Origin: Roridomyces roridus
Lineage: Eukaryota; Basidiomycota; Agaricomycetes; Agaricales; Mycenaceae
Assembly: GCA_029378245.1 (NCBI GenBank)
Contig: JARKIF010000156.1
Coordinates: forward strand, 1 to 64,000
DNA length: 64,000 nt
Reading direction: 5' to 3'
Position numbers and translations under genes: made by a program. This document shows, one piece after another, positions 45,216 through 57,470 of this stretch. The notes under the pieces are model-generated. The model was not told where the DNA came from, did no database searches, and saw only the letters and a program-made list of their open reading frames with translations. The first letter of the stretch is position 1; each line of letters opens with the position of its first letter.

Positions 45216-46510
45216 ACTATTTCAACCAATCCTTCACTGGGTGTCACGCGTCACCGCCAAAGTTCACCAGATAAGAGATTCACCGAGCGGCCATCAGATC
45301 AAATTTCCTTATATGGACTGATGACATCAGTCGGATCATACATTCTGTCTGAAATTGATGGGAAACCCCTGTTTCCCGAATTGCCGAAGCGAAAATTTTG
45401 AATGTCACCCGTCACCGGGTGCAAAATCCTTCATTTCAGAGGAACCGTTCGATTGGTCTAATTAGATTTCCCCGAAAGGATGACAGCCCTGACACGCCGC
45501 CAGCCGACCGACCGTGCCTCCGTTCTTGGGTACTCTTGGTGATTGCCTTGGTCCCTCTCTGGCGGTGTCCTCTGATCCTCCCGTTCGGCACCAGCGGCTA
45601 GGACTCGGAACTGAGTCAATGCCGTTCAGCTCTGTCAACTGACGTCGCGGTACGTGTTGTACCCTCTGCAAACTTCTGCGCATACTCAGCTGGCAGACTG
45701 CAACGGGCACAGCTTGCTTGACCCTCCCCTCTTCAACCTAAAAGCTGTTCAATGGCTCCGATCAAGTAGTAATCCTCACTCGGCAAAGCTCCAAGAAGAA
45801 ATCTTTGCATTAGGCCAAGCAACATGAAATCTGCGGCCAAGCTGGAATTGCGCGCATTGTTGGGACATTGGGTCGAGAGGAAGCAGCCTCCGGGCTGCCG
45901 AGACACCTGTGTATGCATAGAACTGTTGGCCGAGGTACATGTATCACATATTGTCCCGGATCAACACTCTCGGGGATATCTAATTAGACCAATCGAACTA
46001 TGACTCTTCATTTCACAAGGCCTTGTCACGCGTCACTGAATCTTTGGTCGAAATAGCACGGTACTTATTACACATACTTACCCGGCCCGACGGGCAAGGC
46101 TACGCCGCTCGGCCGAATTCACCGACACAGATCAATGATCGAATCAGCGTCGGATGCAATTCGTCTTGCTTCTCTCCTCCATCATGCAATCTCAAGATCT
46201 CAATTTCCTGCTCGCTCTTCGTCTTTTACTTCAGCCTGCTCTGTGTCAACTGCACGTCCCATCCGTGAACTGGAGCCTCTTCTCTAAAGACACCTAGTCC
46301 CTCGCAGGAGTGAGGACCGTCGCATTTACAGGGCATGCACACTTCGGCTTCTTGCATTCCATCATGGTTATCAATCCCACTGTGCGTCTATTCAGATCCT
46401 CTTCGTTTCAGATCCTGTGCACGCTTTCTTTCTCGCCGAATCGGACCTGAAAAGCACTGTGCCACGTATTTATGCACTTTCAAGAACAAAACAGATCTTT
46501 GTTGCTCGTT
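45216..46510. other. Intergenic with a degraded inverted repeat
   Basis: TTCGATTGGTCTAATTAGAT at about 45449 is inverted at about 45983-46001, with weaker matches outward to GTCACGCGTCAC at about 45243 and 46026. This suggests a decayed element of about 0.8 kb. No coding region recognised. Confidence 0.5.
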
Positions 46511-46513
46511 TCC

Positions 46514-46800
46514 ATTTACGCTTGCGTCGATGTGGATATTGTCCGCCCGAAAACAAGGGCTGAATTCGAAGCAGATGATTGGGCTGCGACAGGCTTTGGG
46601 ATAGGGGTCTCAGGCGAACAGATACACGAACGGTCTCGGCTGCAACGGTGACATCCCTGTCCAGAAGGTCCTTGCATGATGCGACTGGTCCCAATACCGA
46701 ATCAGAATTTCCGATTCTTAGTTGTTCATTTTAGTTTCTTGCCTTTCGGCCCCTCTTTCTTCCGAGTCGTTTGCTGACCGTGTCGGCGAATAGGATTCAT
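46514..46800 (+). pseudogene. 3' fragment of an AA10-like LPMO gene plus its 3' flank
   Basis: 46514-46680 aligns with the last about 170 bp of the LPMO gene (31141-31311): YACVDVDIVRP is intact, but the rest carries substitutions and frame breaks. The following sequence to about 46800 matches the LPMO 3' flank. The catalytic N-terminal part is absent. Confidence 0.8.
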
Positions 46801-47960
46801 ACTAGCACACAACTCGCCCATCCTGCTCGCCGGCCCTGCCCCACATCCTTCACCAGAGTCGAGACTGTCTTGGACTCGCCGACGAGCACGCCGCCCCGCC
46901 ACCATGAGATGATCTGTCCTGGTGAAACTGGCCTAAATGAATCCCAAAGCCGGTCGTCGGCGCTTCCTCCAAGGCTATTTTCTGGACGACATGATTGTCG
47001 CATGTCAAGTTCGCGTGGTATTGGTTGGTATCACTGCGATGACTTCGGCCTGGGTGGCGACTTGTGGTGTCTGGAGTGTCTCGAGCTGCCAATTTCTGCG
47101 AAGCGAAGGCCTGTGTCTCCGGTCTCCCGTTCTTCCCGGCAGTGGACTCTTCGAAGTTCGGAGTCTTCACGAAAATCTCCTCCATCGCTCTCGTAATCCA
47201 GCACACGTCATCCGGCGTTCTATGCGGGTTCCGACGGCCTCGCCAGCCAATCGCCCATGTTGCGCCCATCACTGCCTGAAGAGGACGGACCTCTTGCCGC
47301 TCCCTCGCGGAGTTTGTGGTCAGAATGCGTCCTCCGTGTCGTCATTCATCAGAAACCGCCGGCATTGCCTCCCTTAGACCATTCCGACGACCATCGGAGA
47401 ACAGAATCATTTTTCAGTGCTAGTTCCATCAGGCGCGGCGCCCAAACCATACGCGACACTTTTACGTGCAAAGATACATCAACGGACCCTCGCCGCCAAT
47501 GCGGAAGTTTCCCGTACTTTGAAGAAAATAGGCCTCCTTGTCCTGACCAGACTTGCCCGCTTTGAAGCCGACCTTCCCTTCCGTCGCGGACCTCCACGGA
47601 CCGGCTGTCGGCAGCAGATTCCCATTTTAAGTTTTTAACAAAAGTGCGCGATGTTCGGGGCTTGTCGAGAAGGGAGGAGGAGCGCTGTGGTATGTGTTTC
47701 CACAATACTGCACGTGAACCGGGGCCGCAATTCTTGCTAGCGGAGCCGGCGGCCCCTTGGCATTTTCACAGCAAGATCCAAATCGCATCGACAAGCTGTA
47801 CACCTCCGATCCGGTATTACCGATTCTAGCCATCAAAAAAAGAACACAAACACTCGCGTAACAAGACCTTCTCTCTTGTTTCCGACCTTGATGGATTAAG
47901 ATTTCATATAAGTAGCTTGGGACCGACGCGCTCCTCCTTCCTCGTCCCCTCACACACTAG
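46801..47960. other. Unrecognised region and Myb gene promoter
   Basis: Open frames exist on both strands (for example 46850-47272 minus and 47349-47705 minus) and look compositionally coding, but no domain was recognised and splicing could not be established. They may be a decayed minus-strand gene. The last about 200 bp must contain the Myb gene promoter. Confidence 0.35.
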
Positions 47961-49264
47961 ATGTCAACATCACTACACACTACACCGCACAACCGCGAGC
48001 GCCGTCAATGGACACAGCAAGAAGACGAGCTGCTGCGTCAAGCCGTCGAACGAGGTGCGTACGCCTACTGATTTGGGGGGATTTGTACCGACCTTTCCCG
48101 AATAGAGGAACCCAATAACCCCGCACCGTCCAAGTGGCACGCTATCGCGCAGCACGTACCTAATCGCACCAACAAGGACTGTCGGAAGCGGTGGTACGCC
48201 AAGATGAGCACGGATGTCGTCAAAGGAGGTTGGGCGCCCGATGAAGACCAGCGTTTGTTGAGTGCCATTGACTGCTTTGGGACGAGGTATGTGGGGGAAA
48301 TTCCATTCAGGGTCGAAATTGAATTGTTTCCCAGATGGTCGCTGGTGGCCTCCATGGTACAGACGCGAAACAGCGATCGTGAGTCTTATGAGCGTTCCTC
48401 TCTGCATTCCCTCACGTCTGGCAAGAATGCGCCAAACGTTGGTGCGACACGTTAAATCCAAACATCGACCGGACAGCGTGGTCCCTAGAGGCAGTGAGTC
48501 CCACGTCGACCGTGCCATTCCCGCCGGCTAAAATTTGATGTTAGGACGAACTGCTCCTTCAATCCGTGCGTGAACATGGAACGGTATGGACCAAGATCGT
48601 GCAGATGTACTTTCCCGGCCGGACGGGACTAGCTGCCAAAAATCGGTGCGTCTTCTCCCCTCTACGTTCCCGCCTCCCGTCCCTCTGAAACCCGCGCAAC
48701 AGGTACAACAGCATCACACGAGCGGAAGGTTCTTCCCGTGGCTCTTCCCGCCGACCACGATCATCCCCGGACTCTTCCCCGAGCCCGTCACTCATGTCAA
48801 ATGAACGTGATCTCAGCAACTCGCCGCCGGATGGATTTTATTATGGCAACGGTTCCGACTCCCGTTATCAATCAAACCATGGCCAGGGCCACACGTCGGG
48901 GACTGACTCCCGCCGTCCATCGATGCAGATGCAGCAGCAAATGCCATCTGGGCCGAGGCTCTTCACGCAATTGGCGACTCCCGCGTTTGGCGGCGACAAC
49001 TCGCAATTTTCAGACGGGATGGATTATGTTTCTAATATCCGGGCTGCATTCGCTTCGCAGGGAAATGGGTTCTTTGACATTGGCAACGAGTTGCAGCTAC
49101 CCCCGCCGAATATTCATCCGATGAGGTATTCGACTTCGACGTCTGTGCCTCCCAGCGGCAGTGGGGGTGGGTACCCGGATTATGCAGCGCTACTCTCGAT
49201 GCCACCTCCACCGCTTGTGAATCAGCAGTTCGGGTTTCATGCTGGTGGGCCGAGGAAGTATTAG
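47961..49264 (+). CDS. Three-repeat Myb transcription factor, 349 aa
   Basis: Six exons (47961-48054, 48106-48286, 48335-48378, 48426-48493, 48545-48645, 48703-49264) give 349 aa with no breaks. Three SANT/Myb repeats lie at about residues 14-66 (RRQWTQQEDELLRQAVER..NKDCRKRWYAKM), 72-118 (GGWAPDEDQRLLSAID..QCAKRWCDTL) and 122-170 (TAWSLEADELLLQSVREHG..AAKNRYNSI). They have the regularly spaced tryptophans that build the three-helix DNA-binding unit. The remainder is Ser/Pro/Gln-rich and probably a disordered regulatory region. It is a nuclear, sequence-specific DNA-binding protein. No relation to the decayed neighbours is apparent. Confidence 0.9.
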
Positions 49265-51717
49265 CTATAGTCCTCTTGAAAGAGGCATAGCCCGGGATCC
49301 GCCGTTCTCCGGGGTTGTCAGGGTGCGTTGCATTATTCAGGTTGCTGAGTGAATTTGTGTGCTGACCCTGCGTTTAGGGCGAACCATGCGCTACACTTGG
49401 CCGTCGCCGACCGCTTTGACCTGCATTGCATTCCAATACGTTCATGACCGTATCCTATTATTGACCACATTTACTTACCACGATATCCCACTCTGAGACG
49501 ACTGTACATCTGTATCAAGTAGCTTACTTATTGGCATTCGCGTATTTATTAGACAATTATAATGAATGGATGGATTTTTGTATTCTAGACGAGTTGAATG
49601 TAGAGTTGAAGTTCCTGGCAACCTGAATAGCGGCCACGCCTATAAAATTCATGTCGAGTTGAAATTCATGAATGAGGGCTCGAGTACTTGGCAGCCCGAA
49701 TGGGGGTTGGTTGGCAATCTGAGCAGCGGCCCGCTTGTTCAGTTGTCTTCTCGGTATGGTATGTAACGAGCTCATTCTAGAATTGTTACGCAGTTCAGGC
49801 CCAGGGACAGAGTACGTATATGTAAATACGTTGGACTACTCTGTGTTGCTTGGTGAGGCCGACGTCCTCCCCGAGGCCGTCAAACACCGACCGGACTGCC
49901 GGCGGACCGCAGATCTCTCTCCTTCTTCTGATTTCTGATTACCCCGGGTTTATGTAAATGAACCTTCGTCGTTTGAACTCGGGTTCAACTTGACTATATC
50001 TGCCTGGCGCAGAGTTCGAGTTTGGTAGACAGATTCTGACAGATCACTGGGAAGCGTAATGCGGGGTAGGTACTCGGTGCCACTTCGCGAGGAAAATCAT
50101 TTGCCTCCCTCCCTTACACACACCGGCTGAGTTCGAACTACTGCGTCGAAACATCATCCCGCGCAGGACCAACAATGATGTCTTCCACATGTCCCTCCAG
50201 TCGACTGGGGTTAGATTCCGCACTCTGTACGTGTCTCCCGCCTTCCCCGGCAGACTTTGATATTTAATTATAGCAAGTCATGAACGACGACGATCTCGGT
50301 CGGCAAACAGAACGGGGAGATGTTGCGTTGGCCGGTGATTTGACGCGGGCATAGATTATCGTGGCCGTGTCCGTGTCCCCTGTCACTGTCAGTGTCAAGC
50401 AACAGGAGGAATCAGGATCGGCGATGCCAGTTGCGAGTCCAGTCAATCAATAAGGTGGAAATGACGATTTTGAACATGTTTCATTTGAAGTTTGGTTTGG
50501 AGTCTACAGGGATCCGGGACGGAGTGTGCTGGTGTAATTGTAAGGGTAGAAGGGCACAGGACACACTGGAACGAATAGTCCACCAATTGCTGTGCTCGCA
50601 TCCATTGAACCCAGGAATTGAACACCGCCCTCGGGTTAGGGTTAGCCCACCGACGGAGCAAAAAAAGACGGCCCGCTGACAACCCTCGAGTGATTGCAAG
50701 CGGGACAGGAAAATATTATGGAGATTTGCCCCGTACGCGCGTTTGGGAACAAAACTCGGGGGACCCCTCACGACCTAAAATTTGTGAGAGGCGCGCCGAG
50801 CCCAGGAAGCTCCCTATCGCGGCAGGAGGGAGAGCTTGCTGGCTCCAAGAATATATTTGACTCTGGGTTTCACGGGCTTTTGTTAGTTTGAAGTCAGCGC
50901 ACGGACCAGGAATTTTCGGCGCACGGACCAAGGTATGTTTGCCAGTGTTGTTCACTGTTGAACTTGTGTGTGCGATAATGAACAATTCGGAGTCGAAGTG
51001 AGCAATGACGGAAATTAAAACGCCTCGAGAAGAGGAGATAAGTAGTACTGCCTTGAGGATGTCCGATCTTCGCAACCGCCCAACGACATTTCTGCCACTA
51101 CGCGCGCATCAGTCGAGATTTCAGTGCCTCCGTATAAAAAGTCAGTGCTCGCAAGACTCACACCGACTCGGAATTACTCACTTTCCTGAATGTATGCTCA
51201 GTGTCGCGGAGTTGAACACGGGCTTTTGGATCAAACACACAACGCCGCCACCAGCTCGTGCATGAACCATGATATTTTTGTTGATGCTGCTGTGCCGGCC
51301 GGTGGTTTGTTGCATATCTCGAGTGCGCAACGGAAATTTAAAATGGAACCCAGAACGGTCACACAAGAATTTATTCGGGGCGGTGTGGTGGAGCAGAGGC
51401 TTGATTGAGTCGGTGGTTCAGAAATACCGTCGCCCGTGCTTATCGGTTTCACACTTTTAGCCAGAACGAAAAGAAGCAGTACTAGTGGTGCTTGATTTGT
51501 TGGGAGTCCTGCTCCAACCAACCAACTGGAGCCCGCTACAAACGGATTGAATAGTGGCGGTTAAACGGCGTCGTCGGATTTTGCGACGCCGTAAATTCAT
51601 CCGTCAAGACAGGTTAAAATCCAGCCGGGGAGGAATCAAAGCAAAGCAATACATTCAAGCGAGATAGCGATACACGATACATTTTGCACGTATTCAAACA
51701 AGATTTAAACAACACTG
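49265..51717. other. Long intergenic region, no gene recognised
   Basis: About 2.45 kb with only short frames. Noted details: a 12-bp direct repeat GCGCACGGACCA at about 50896 and 50921, and two TTAGGG-like units at about 50636. None suggests a gene. Confidence 0.4.
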
Positions 51718-52676
51718 CTAGTCCAAGTCCGCTATCGTAATGGGAACAGGAACAGGGTCGAAGGATACCCGCCGTGTGACTAGTACTGAGCGCTTGGAAA
51801 TCAGCCGCTCCGAGTTGTCGGAGGAAAGCGAGGATTCGGAGCTCGTTGACAACCGGGGAGATTTTTCGACTATAACAACTTCCTCCTCGTCGTCCTCGAT
51901 GGAAAGAGGAACTTCCCATGTATCGGAGTCTGAGGAAGAGTCGGAAGTGGAAGTGGTGGTGGTGGTGGTATCCGTCGTATCAGAAGCGTCCGAGGCACGA
52001 CGCCCCCGGACCTGGGTTTCGAGGACACTCGCGACACTCTGGTACGGGTACTCAGATGCGTTTCCGTCTCCCTCTTCCTCTTCGCCTTCATGTTCGACGG
52101 GTGCCGTGACGACGACGATCGGAATTGCAGACGACGATTCTGACGCCGAAGAGTCTGCCCGTGGCCGTTTAAAATCAGCGCTGAACAGCTCGTCGAGGAC
52201 TTTATTTGCCGCAGCGATAGCGCCGGGCGACAAGTCGTAGACCTCCTCGTCCGCCGGTCGGTGGAATTGACCCGACAGACGGCAGATGCGGATACTGAAA
52301 CGGCGAGCTGCGCTAGCGGGCTGGAGAGGAATGTTAGCAAAAACTAGTACTCCCTCAGGGACATGGGTGAGGTGGACGTACGATATCGGAATTGGAATCA
52401 TCTTCTGCGCCGAACGCCATACTGCAGCCGCTGCAGTAAGAGGTTTGCTTGCCGCGGAGGCGCTGCAAGTAGATGCGGCATTCGTCAATTGACTTGGAAC
52501 TTGGGTTTATATGAAAAACGACGACGACGTACCCTCATGAGACGCATTCCAAGGTTGTTGGGCCTGTTATGCAGTTTCGGGTGCTGCTTCGCGCAGTGGT
52601 CTTCCAGCGCGGCTTTGGTGGGGTAGGCAAGGAGGCATTCGCCGCATTGGGCGCTCGAGTTTAGGTTGGCGGCCAT
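51718..52676 (-). CDS. C2H2-type zinc-finger protein, 285 aa
   Basis: Three exons (52676-52533, 52492-52382, 52320-51718) with introns of 40 and 61 bp give 285 aa in frame. The N-terminus has C-x2-C..H..H spacing (CGECLLAYPTKAALEDHCAKQH), a likely single zinc finger. Exon 2 adds YCSGCSMAF. The second half is acidic and Ser/Thr-rich (runs of T and S, then SIEDDEEEVVIVE), typical of a disordered regulatory tail. Probably nuclear; target unknown. The 40-bp first intron is at the short limit. Confidence 0.7.
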
Positions 52677-52729
52677 GGGGTGTCGATGGTTTGTTGGGAG
52701 TCGAGGGGGTAGATAATGGGTGTGGGAAG

Positions 52730-52762
52730 AGAGACAGAGAAGAGAGAGAGAGAGAGAGAGGA
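52730..52762. repeat. GA microsatellite
   Basis: A run of alternating AG with few interruptions lies just upstream of the minus-strand C2H2 gene, possibly in its 5' leader (CT-rich on the sense strand). Confidence 0.85.
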
Positions 52763-53309
52763 GAAACTGGACCGGGGATTTTATAGCTGCTCTGCCCCTG
52801 TCTTTGAAAAATATGGGATTGATCCGTCTCCTGTGAGCTGTGCACGATCGAGACATGGGGAGGGTGCCGCGGAAGCAGAGATCGAAGCAAACGAGGGTAC
52901 AAAAGTCGAGGAGAACGAGAGGCTGCCTGGTACTCGAGGCCGACTTGCCCGAGAAAAAGGAGAAAGGATGGCATTTTGAGAACTTGAAGAAAGTAAGTAA
53001 TGACAGAGACTCGGAGGTGGCAGAGGATGCTGGAGTTGCTGGTTGTATCAGAGGATGGTCGATAAACTTGTAGCTCGTCGAGGCTGTCAGAGAGAATCAA
53101 AATATGGCCGAGGGTTGGACGAGGGCATCATGTCGACCTGGCCAATGGTCGACCGTGTTTGCTCCCACTGGCAGCGCTGATGGGCGCCCATCGGTCACAG
53201 TGACTTGTTCCTGACGACCATCACATCGTGCGCCCACTCCCACTCGCTCCACACTTGCCTCGTCGCTGACCTTCTGTGCAGAACTCACCTCCATAACTGA
53301 AGAAAAAAG

Positions 53310-54822
53310 ATGTCCGGCGCGAGAGGATGCTACAACTGCGGAGGATGTGCGTTGTCGTTGTCGTCTCCTCCTTTCACCCACCCCGCCCTACTCTACCTTC
53401 TCTTTCGTTACATCACACCCGGGGGCGTTGCTGACGATGTTTTCGATCTCTTCTCTCCTCCCATCCATATACCTGTCGGTCGGCGTTACGCACAAAATCT
53501 GCTACGTGTCACTTCGTGTCGTCGTGCGGGGGCGAATATACTCTCTTGTCCACACCCACAACTCTTGTGCTGCGCTTTAAAATCGTCCAGTTGGTCACCA
53601 AGCGTCATCGTGCCCCAAGGCCGGCACTCCTACCTGGTAGTTATCTCTTGCTCTTTTTTTTCGTTGTCGGGGTGATGGAGTATGTTGCGTAGCTATAACT
53701 GTGGGCCCCTTTCTCCTCGTCCTTGTCCTCCGTGCTAACTAGGCTTCCGTAGGCGGCCTCGAGGGCCACGTATCGCGCGACTGCACCGCGGAGGCCAAGC
53801 CCAAGACGTGCTACAAGTGCGGATTGGAAGGACACATCGTATGTCTATCCTGTCTTCTCCCCTTGCTCCACGCTAACGATACTCTCACAACAGTCCCGCG
53901 ACTGCCCTGACGCACAGAGCGGTGCTGGCGGTGGAGGTGGAAGTGCTAAGACGTGCTACAAGTGCGGTTTGGAGGGACACATTGTACGTCTAGCCTGCCT
54001 CCTCCCCTTTGCTCTCCAGGCTAACCTCACGATAGTCCCGCGACTGCCCCGACGCTGGTGCCAGCGGAGGCGGATTCTCCTCGAGCGGTGGAGGTGCAAG
54101 TGCCAAGACGTGCTACAAGTGCGGATTGGAAGGACACATCGTACGTCTACATCCTGCCTTCTACCCTCGCTCTCCACGCTAACGATACTCTCACCATAGT
54201 CCCGCGACTGCCCCGACGCCCAGAGCGGTGCTGGCACTGGAGGCGGATTTTCCTCGAGCGGTGGAAGTGCCGAGTGCTACCGCTGCGGCAAGGTCGGGCA
54301 CATTGCGCGTGCATGCCCTGAGGCAGGGTACGTCTACATCTACGACATCCTCCTCCCTTCTTCCTTTCGTCGCTTACACCCTTTTTAGTGCCAGCGGTGG
54401 AGGCTACGGCTCGAGCGGCGGGTACGGTTCTTTCGGTGGAGGCGCTGCTGGGGGAGGCGCTGCTGGGGGAGGAGGCAAGACGTGCTACTCGTGCGGTGGT
54501 GTCGGCCACTTGAGCCGTGACTGCGTGCAGGGGAGCAAGTGCTACAACTGCGGTGGTGTGGTGCGTTTCACTTTTGTCTCTGTCTTTGAGGTGGCAATTG
54601 CTGATGCCGTCGTAGGGCCACATGTCGCGTGACTGTACGCAGGCGCAGAAGCGCGCGTGTTATACGTGCGGCAGCGAAGGGTGAGTACATATCTTGGCTT
54701 GGCTCTCGTCCCTCCCCTCCCGACACTCCCGCTCTTACTTGTCGTCCCTGACACGAAGCTGACTCGCCTTTATCAGACACATCTCCCGCGACTGCCCTGG
54801 CGTTGGCGGCGCTGAAGTTTGA
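53310..54822 (+). CDS. CCHC zinc-knuckle nucleic-acid-binding protein (CNBP/Gis2-like), 260 aa
   Basis: Ten exons (53310-53346, 53591-53636, 53693-53700, 53753-53838, 53894-53983, 54036-54140, 54200-54327, 54389-54560, 54616-54680, 54777-54822) give 260 aa without breaks. Nine CCHC knuckles (C-x2-C-x4-H-x4-C) can be counted, from CYNCGGFGHQASSC to CYTCGSEGHISRDC, separated by Gly/Ser linkers. This matches CNBP/Gis2/Byr3, which bind single-stranded nucleic acid and regulate translation; the usual count is seven. Exon 3 is an 8-nt microexon (CTATAACT) needed to complete the second knuckle. Exons 5-7 and their introns are tandem copies, each splitting a knuckle after GGHI-like residues. The Gly-rich segment before knuckle 7 resembles an RGG/GGY linker. 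Confidence 0.9.
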
Positions 54823-55222
54823 GCGCTCGTGCTTGGAAAGTGAAAAGGGTGGGCAGGAGGGAAGAATATGAAAAATGAGCGAGGTGACTGACTGATTGCT
54901 ATTTCTGTTACTGAATACCAAACGAATGGATTGCTTGCTTGCTTCTGGAGATGTTTCTTCGGGCGGATACTGAATATCACCCTCATCCGTGCTCAAGCTC
55001 TCAAGGCCCAGGCGGATAGCTTGAGACGATGTCAGGAGCCTAGTCCTCACTCTCCTTCACGCCGCGGATTCGAAAGGATACAGGAAAGAAGGCAATTGCG
55101 ATTTGGATTGTATCGGATAGCAAGTAACAAAGCAGGGTACTTATAGCGCAACGAGTGGGAGCCCCATGAGCCGCACCTTGTCGAGGAGGGAAACGACCTG
55201 ACCTGGGTTTGGGCTTGGTCCT
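54823..55222. other. Intergenic between convergent genes
   Basis: This 400-bp stretch holds the 3' flanks of the CCHC gene and of the minus-strand hypothetical gene. No coding signal seen. Confidence 0.5.
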
Positions 55223-56028
55223 TCACCCGCGTGGGGAAGGAGATGTGTGTGCAGGTGAGGGGTTGCTCTCACTCGTCGTCGGAGGAGGGATGGAGGCCAC
55301 AGAGGCGGTGGATGCGCGCCGGCTCTTCAGCTTGGTGAGGATGGAGTCCAAGCTGGCTTCGGGATCGAGGAGGGTGTTCGGGTCCTCGTCGGGATGAGAT
55401 GAGCAGCAGGAGGTGGAGGCAGAGATGGAGGCGCTGCGTTTCCGGAGCTGGAGACGAGGGCGGTGGTGACGCTGCGATGGTGGCTCGAGTCGTCCGTGGA
55501 AGAGGAAGACGAGGATGAGCTGCGGGAGCTTATCGAGGACAGCAGAGTGGTCGCCCTCGCAGCTCGATGCGTCCGAAGAAGCGGCAGAGCCTCGCCGAGC
55601 ACGTAGCGTGCGGAGGAGGTCGCCGAGGTGTGATGTCCCTCCTCCTCCTCGCGCAGGAGGCGAGCTTGCTCCTCTTCCTCGCGGAGACGGTCAAAATCGT
55701 CTACATCATCCGAGTCGCATTCGTTCAAGTCGTGTTGAGAAGAGGTTAGAGTAGAGTGGATGGGTGGAGGGGAGGGACATACAAAGTCCCGGAATTCCGG
55801 ATGGGGGGAAGGGTATGTAGTATCGTGGACAGTGGAAGCTCCCTGCGACGAGGTAAATGGATGCACGTATAGATGAGATGGAGAAGGGACCTTGATAATG
55901 AGCACATCCAATCGACGAATCTCATTTCGATATGGTCCTCGACATAAGAGTAGTTGAAGAAGGGGAGTTCGCAGACGGTGCGCGCGAGAAGCATGTTGTG
56001 TGATGGTAGGAGACAATTTGGCCTGCAT
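55223..56028 (-). CDS. Hypothetical Ser-rich protein with charged coiled-coil segment (model uncertain)
   Basis: A long minus-strand frame from the ATG at 56028 contains DSDDVDDFDRLREEEEQARL (charged, likely helical), a poly-serine run and SSSTDDSSHH. A second frame overlapping its end reads RLQLRKRSAS.., then SSHPDEDPNTLLDPEASLDS and ILTKLKSRRASTASVAS to a stop at 55223, and looks more protein-like. The two probably belong to one gene joined by an intron or separated by a frameshift near 55470. I could not find a convincing splice junction. The N-terminal part may also contain an intron. No family recognised. Confidence 0.4.
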
Positions 56029-56617
56029 TTTGGGAGCGCAAGCCCCTTTTCTAAAGGTAAGAGCTTGGACCGACCTAGAGCGCGACAGACTCTCGAGCGT
56101 CGGGCTGCTCGGGCGAGGGGAACACGATCAATGAGACCGGTGCAGGAGGCTCCATAAGAATGAATGGAGCCCGGATGCGCGCGTTTGTGGGTGCAGGACG
56201 CGTTGAGCGACCTCGAGAGATGGAGGATGCCGTTCCACCGGACAATTTGAGCTCCATTAAAGACGCCACTGTGTATATATTAGATCTGAGAATCGTCCGT
56301 TGCGAGTCGGGCCAGCGAGGAAAGGCTTCACTGCGGGGCGCCCGGGCCCAGTGAAGCCGAAATACGACCAGTGACCACTCGTCATGATCAGTCCGACTGG
56401 CCTGCGAGGGACTGATACATAGGTGTTTCGAAATTAGAGAACAGGCTCCAGTTCACGGATGGGACGTGCAGTTGAAACAGAACAGGCTGAAGTAAAAGAC
56501 AAGGAGAGAGCCGGGAATTGAGATTGCAATTTGCATGATGGCGGAGTGAAGCAAGAGGGATTGCATCCGACCACTGATCTGTGTCGGTGATTTCGGCCGA
56601 ACGGCGTAGGCTTGCCC
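56029..56617. other. Intergenic; second copy of the dispersed repeat
   Basis: 56225-56365 repeats the 39527-39750 sequence with an internal deletion. The rest has no recognised content. It ends at the start of arm 2 of the inverted duplication. Confidence 0.55.
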
Positions 56618-56639
56618 GCCTACTTAGATGCAGGACAAC

Positions 56640-57470
56640 CAACGGCCCGACTCGACAAATCTCTCTCGCGGGCCGCTGGCATCTGAGACTCCGACAGCAG
56701 TGAATTATAATTTAATGAACTGCGTTTTCGAAGAGTTTCAAGCACAATTTGTGTCACACAGACGAAACCAGTTGAGAATGAATCTGGCAACTGCGCAAGA
56801 CCCGTCCCCTCAGATGCATCTGAATCATGCGCCCCACCACTAACTGCGCGCCTACTCAACGAGCGTCGAGAACCCCTCCGCTGGGACATCGTTGAACCAG
56901 ACCTTCAGCATGCAAAGCAACCCGGTGCTCACTGCTTTGTTCTCCGACCGTAACGCCCGCATACTTATCACAGATCGTCGTGTTAACACGATTCCAAGTG
57001 CAAAACGTGTTGAAAATCTGGAACGCCGTGTCGTTCGTCGCGAAGACGTCGGTGAGATTGTACCAGAAAGCCGGAGAGAGCGCCGGCTCGTGTGGTTGGA
57101 GGCCTACGAGCGGGCCGTGAGCTTCGCGTGCGCTGTAGAAGCGGCCCCAGGTAGCTATCAGTGTGGCAAGTCATAGTGCGAAAAAAAGAATGCCACACCG
57201 GGGAGGGGCCTTACGCGAGATTTGGAAGTTGGGGCCGAGACGTTCGCTGGGGTAAGCCCAGTGACGCTCGGGAGGATCTAGACCACTAATTGAAAAAGAC
57301 GCTCGAATATTGCTCGAATCCGTCACCTACGCAGATCTAGTAAGCACTTAAGCATTCAACTCGTAGATCACCTCGAAAGTCTCTGGGTCAATGTGGTAAA
57401 TCTTGAACGCAGGATTCGATCTGTTCGCTATAATTCGAGTACGCGATTTTAGACTGCGGCGTCGGCCGAT
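56640..57470 (-). pseudogene. Acid sphingomyelinase-like phosphoesterase fragment (copy 2)
   Basis: On the minus strand: KIAYSNYSEQ-like, NPAFKIYHIDPETFEV, then FWYNLTDVFATNDTAFQIFN and a Ser/Gly-rich C-terminus. These are the C-terminal third of an acid-sphingomyelinase-type enzyme. The GHxH region and the catalytic core are absent and the frames do not join. It is cleaner than copy 1 because no MITEs interrupt it. Confidence 0.7.

Noticed and set aside
50634..50650. Telomere-type TTAGGG repeats
   Set aside because: Only two units, embedded in ordinary sequence; no array.
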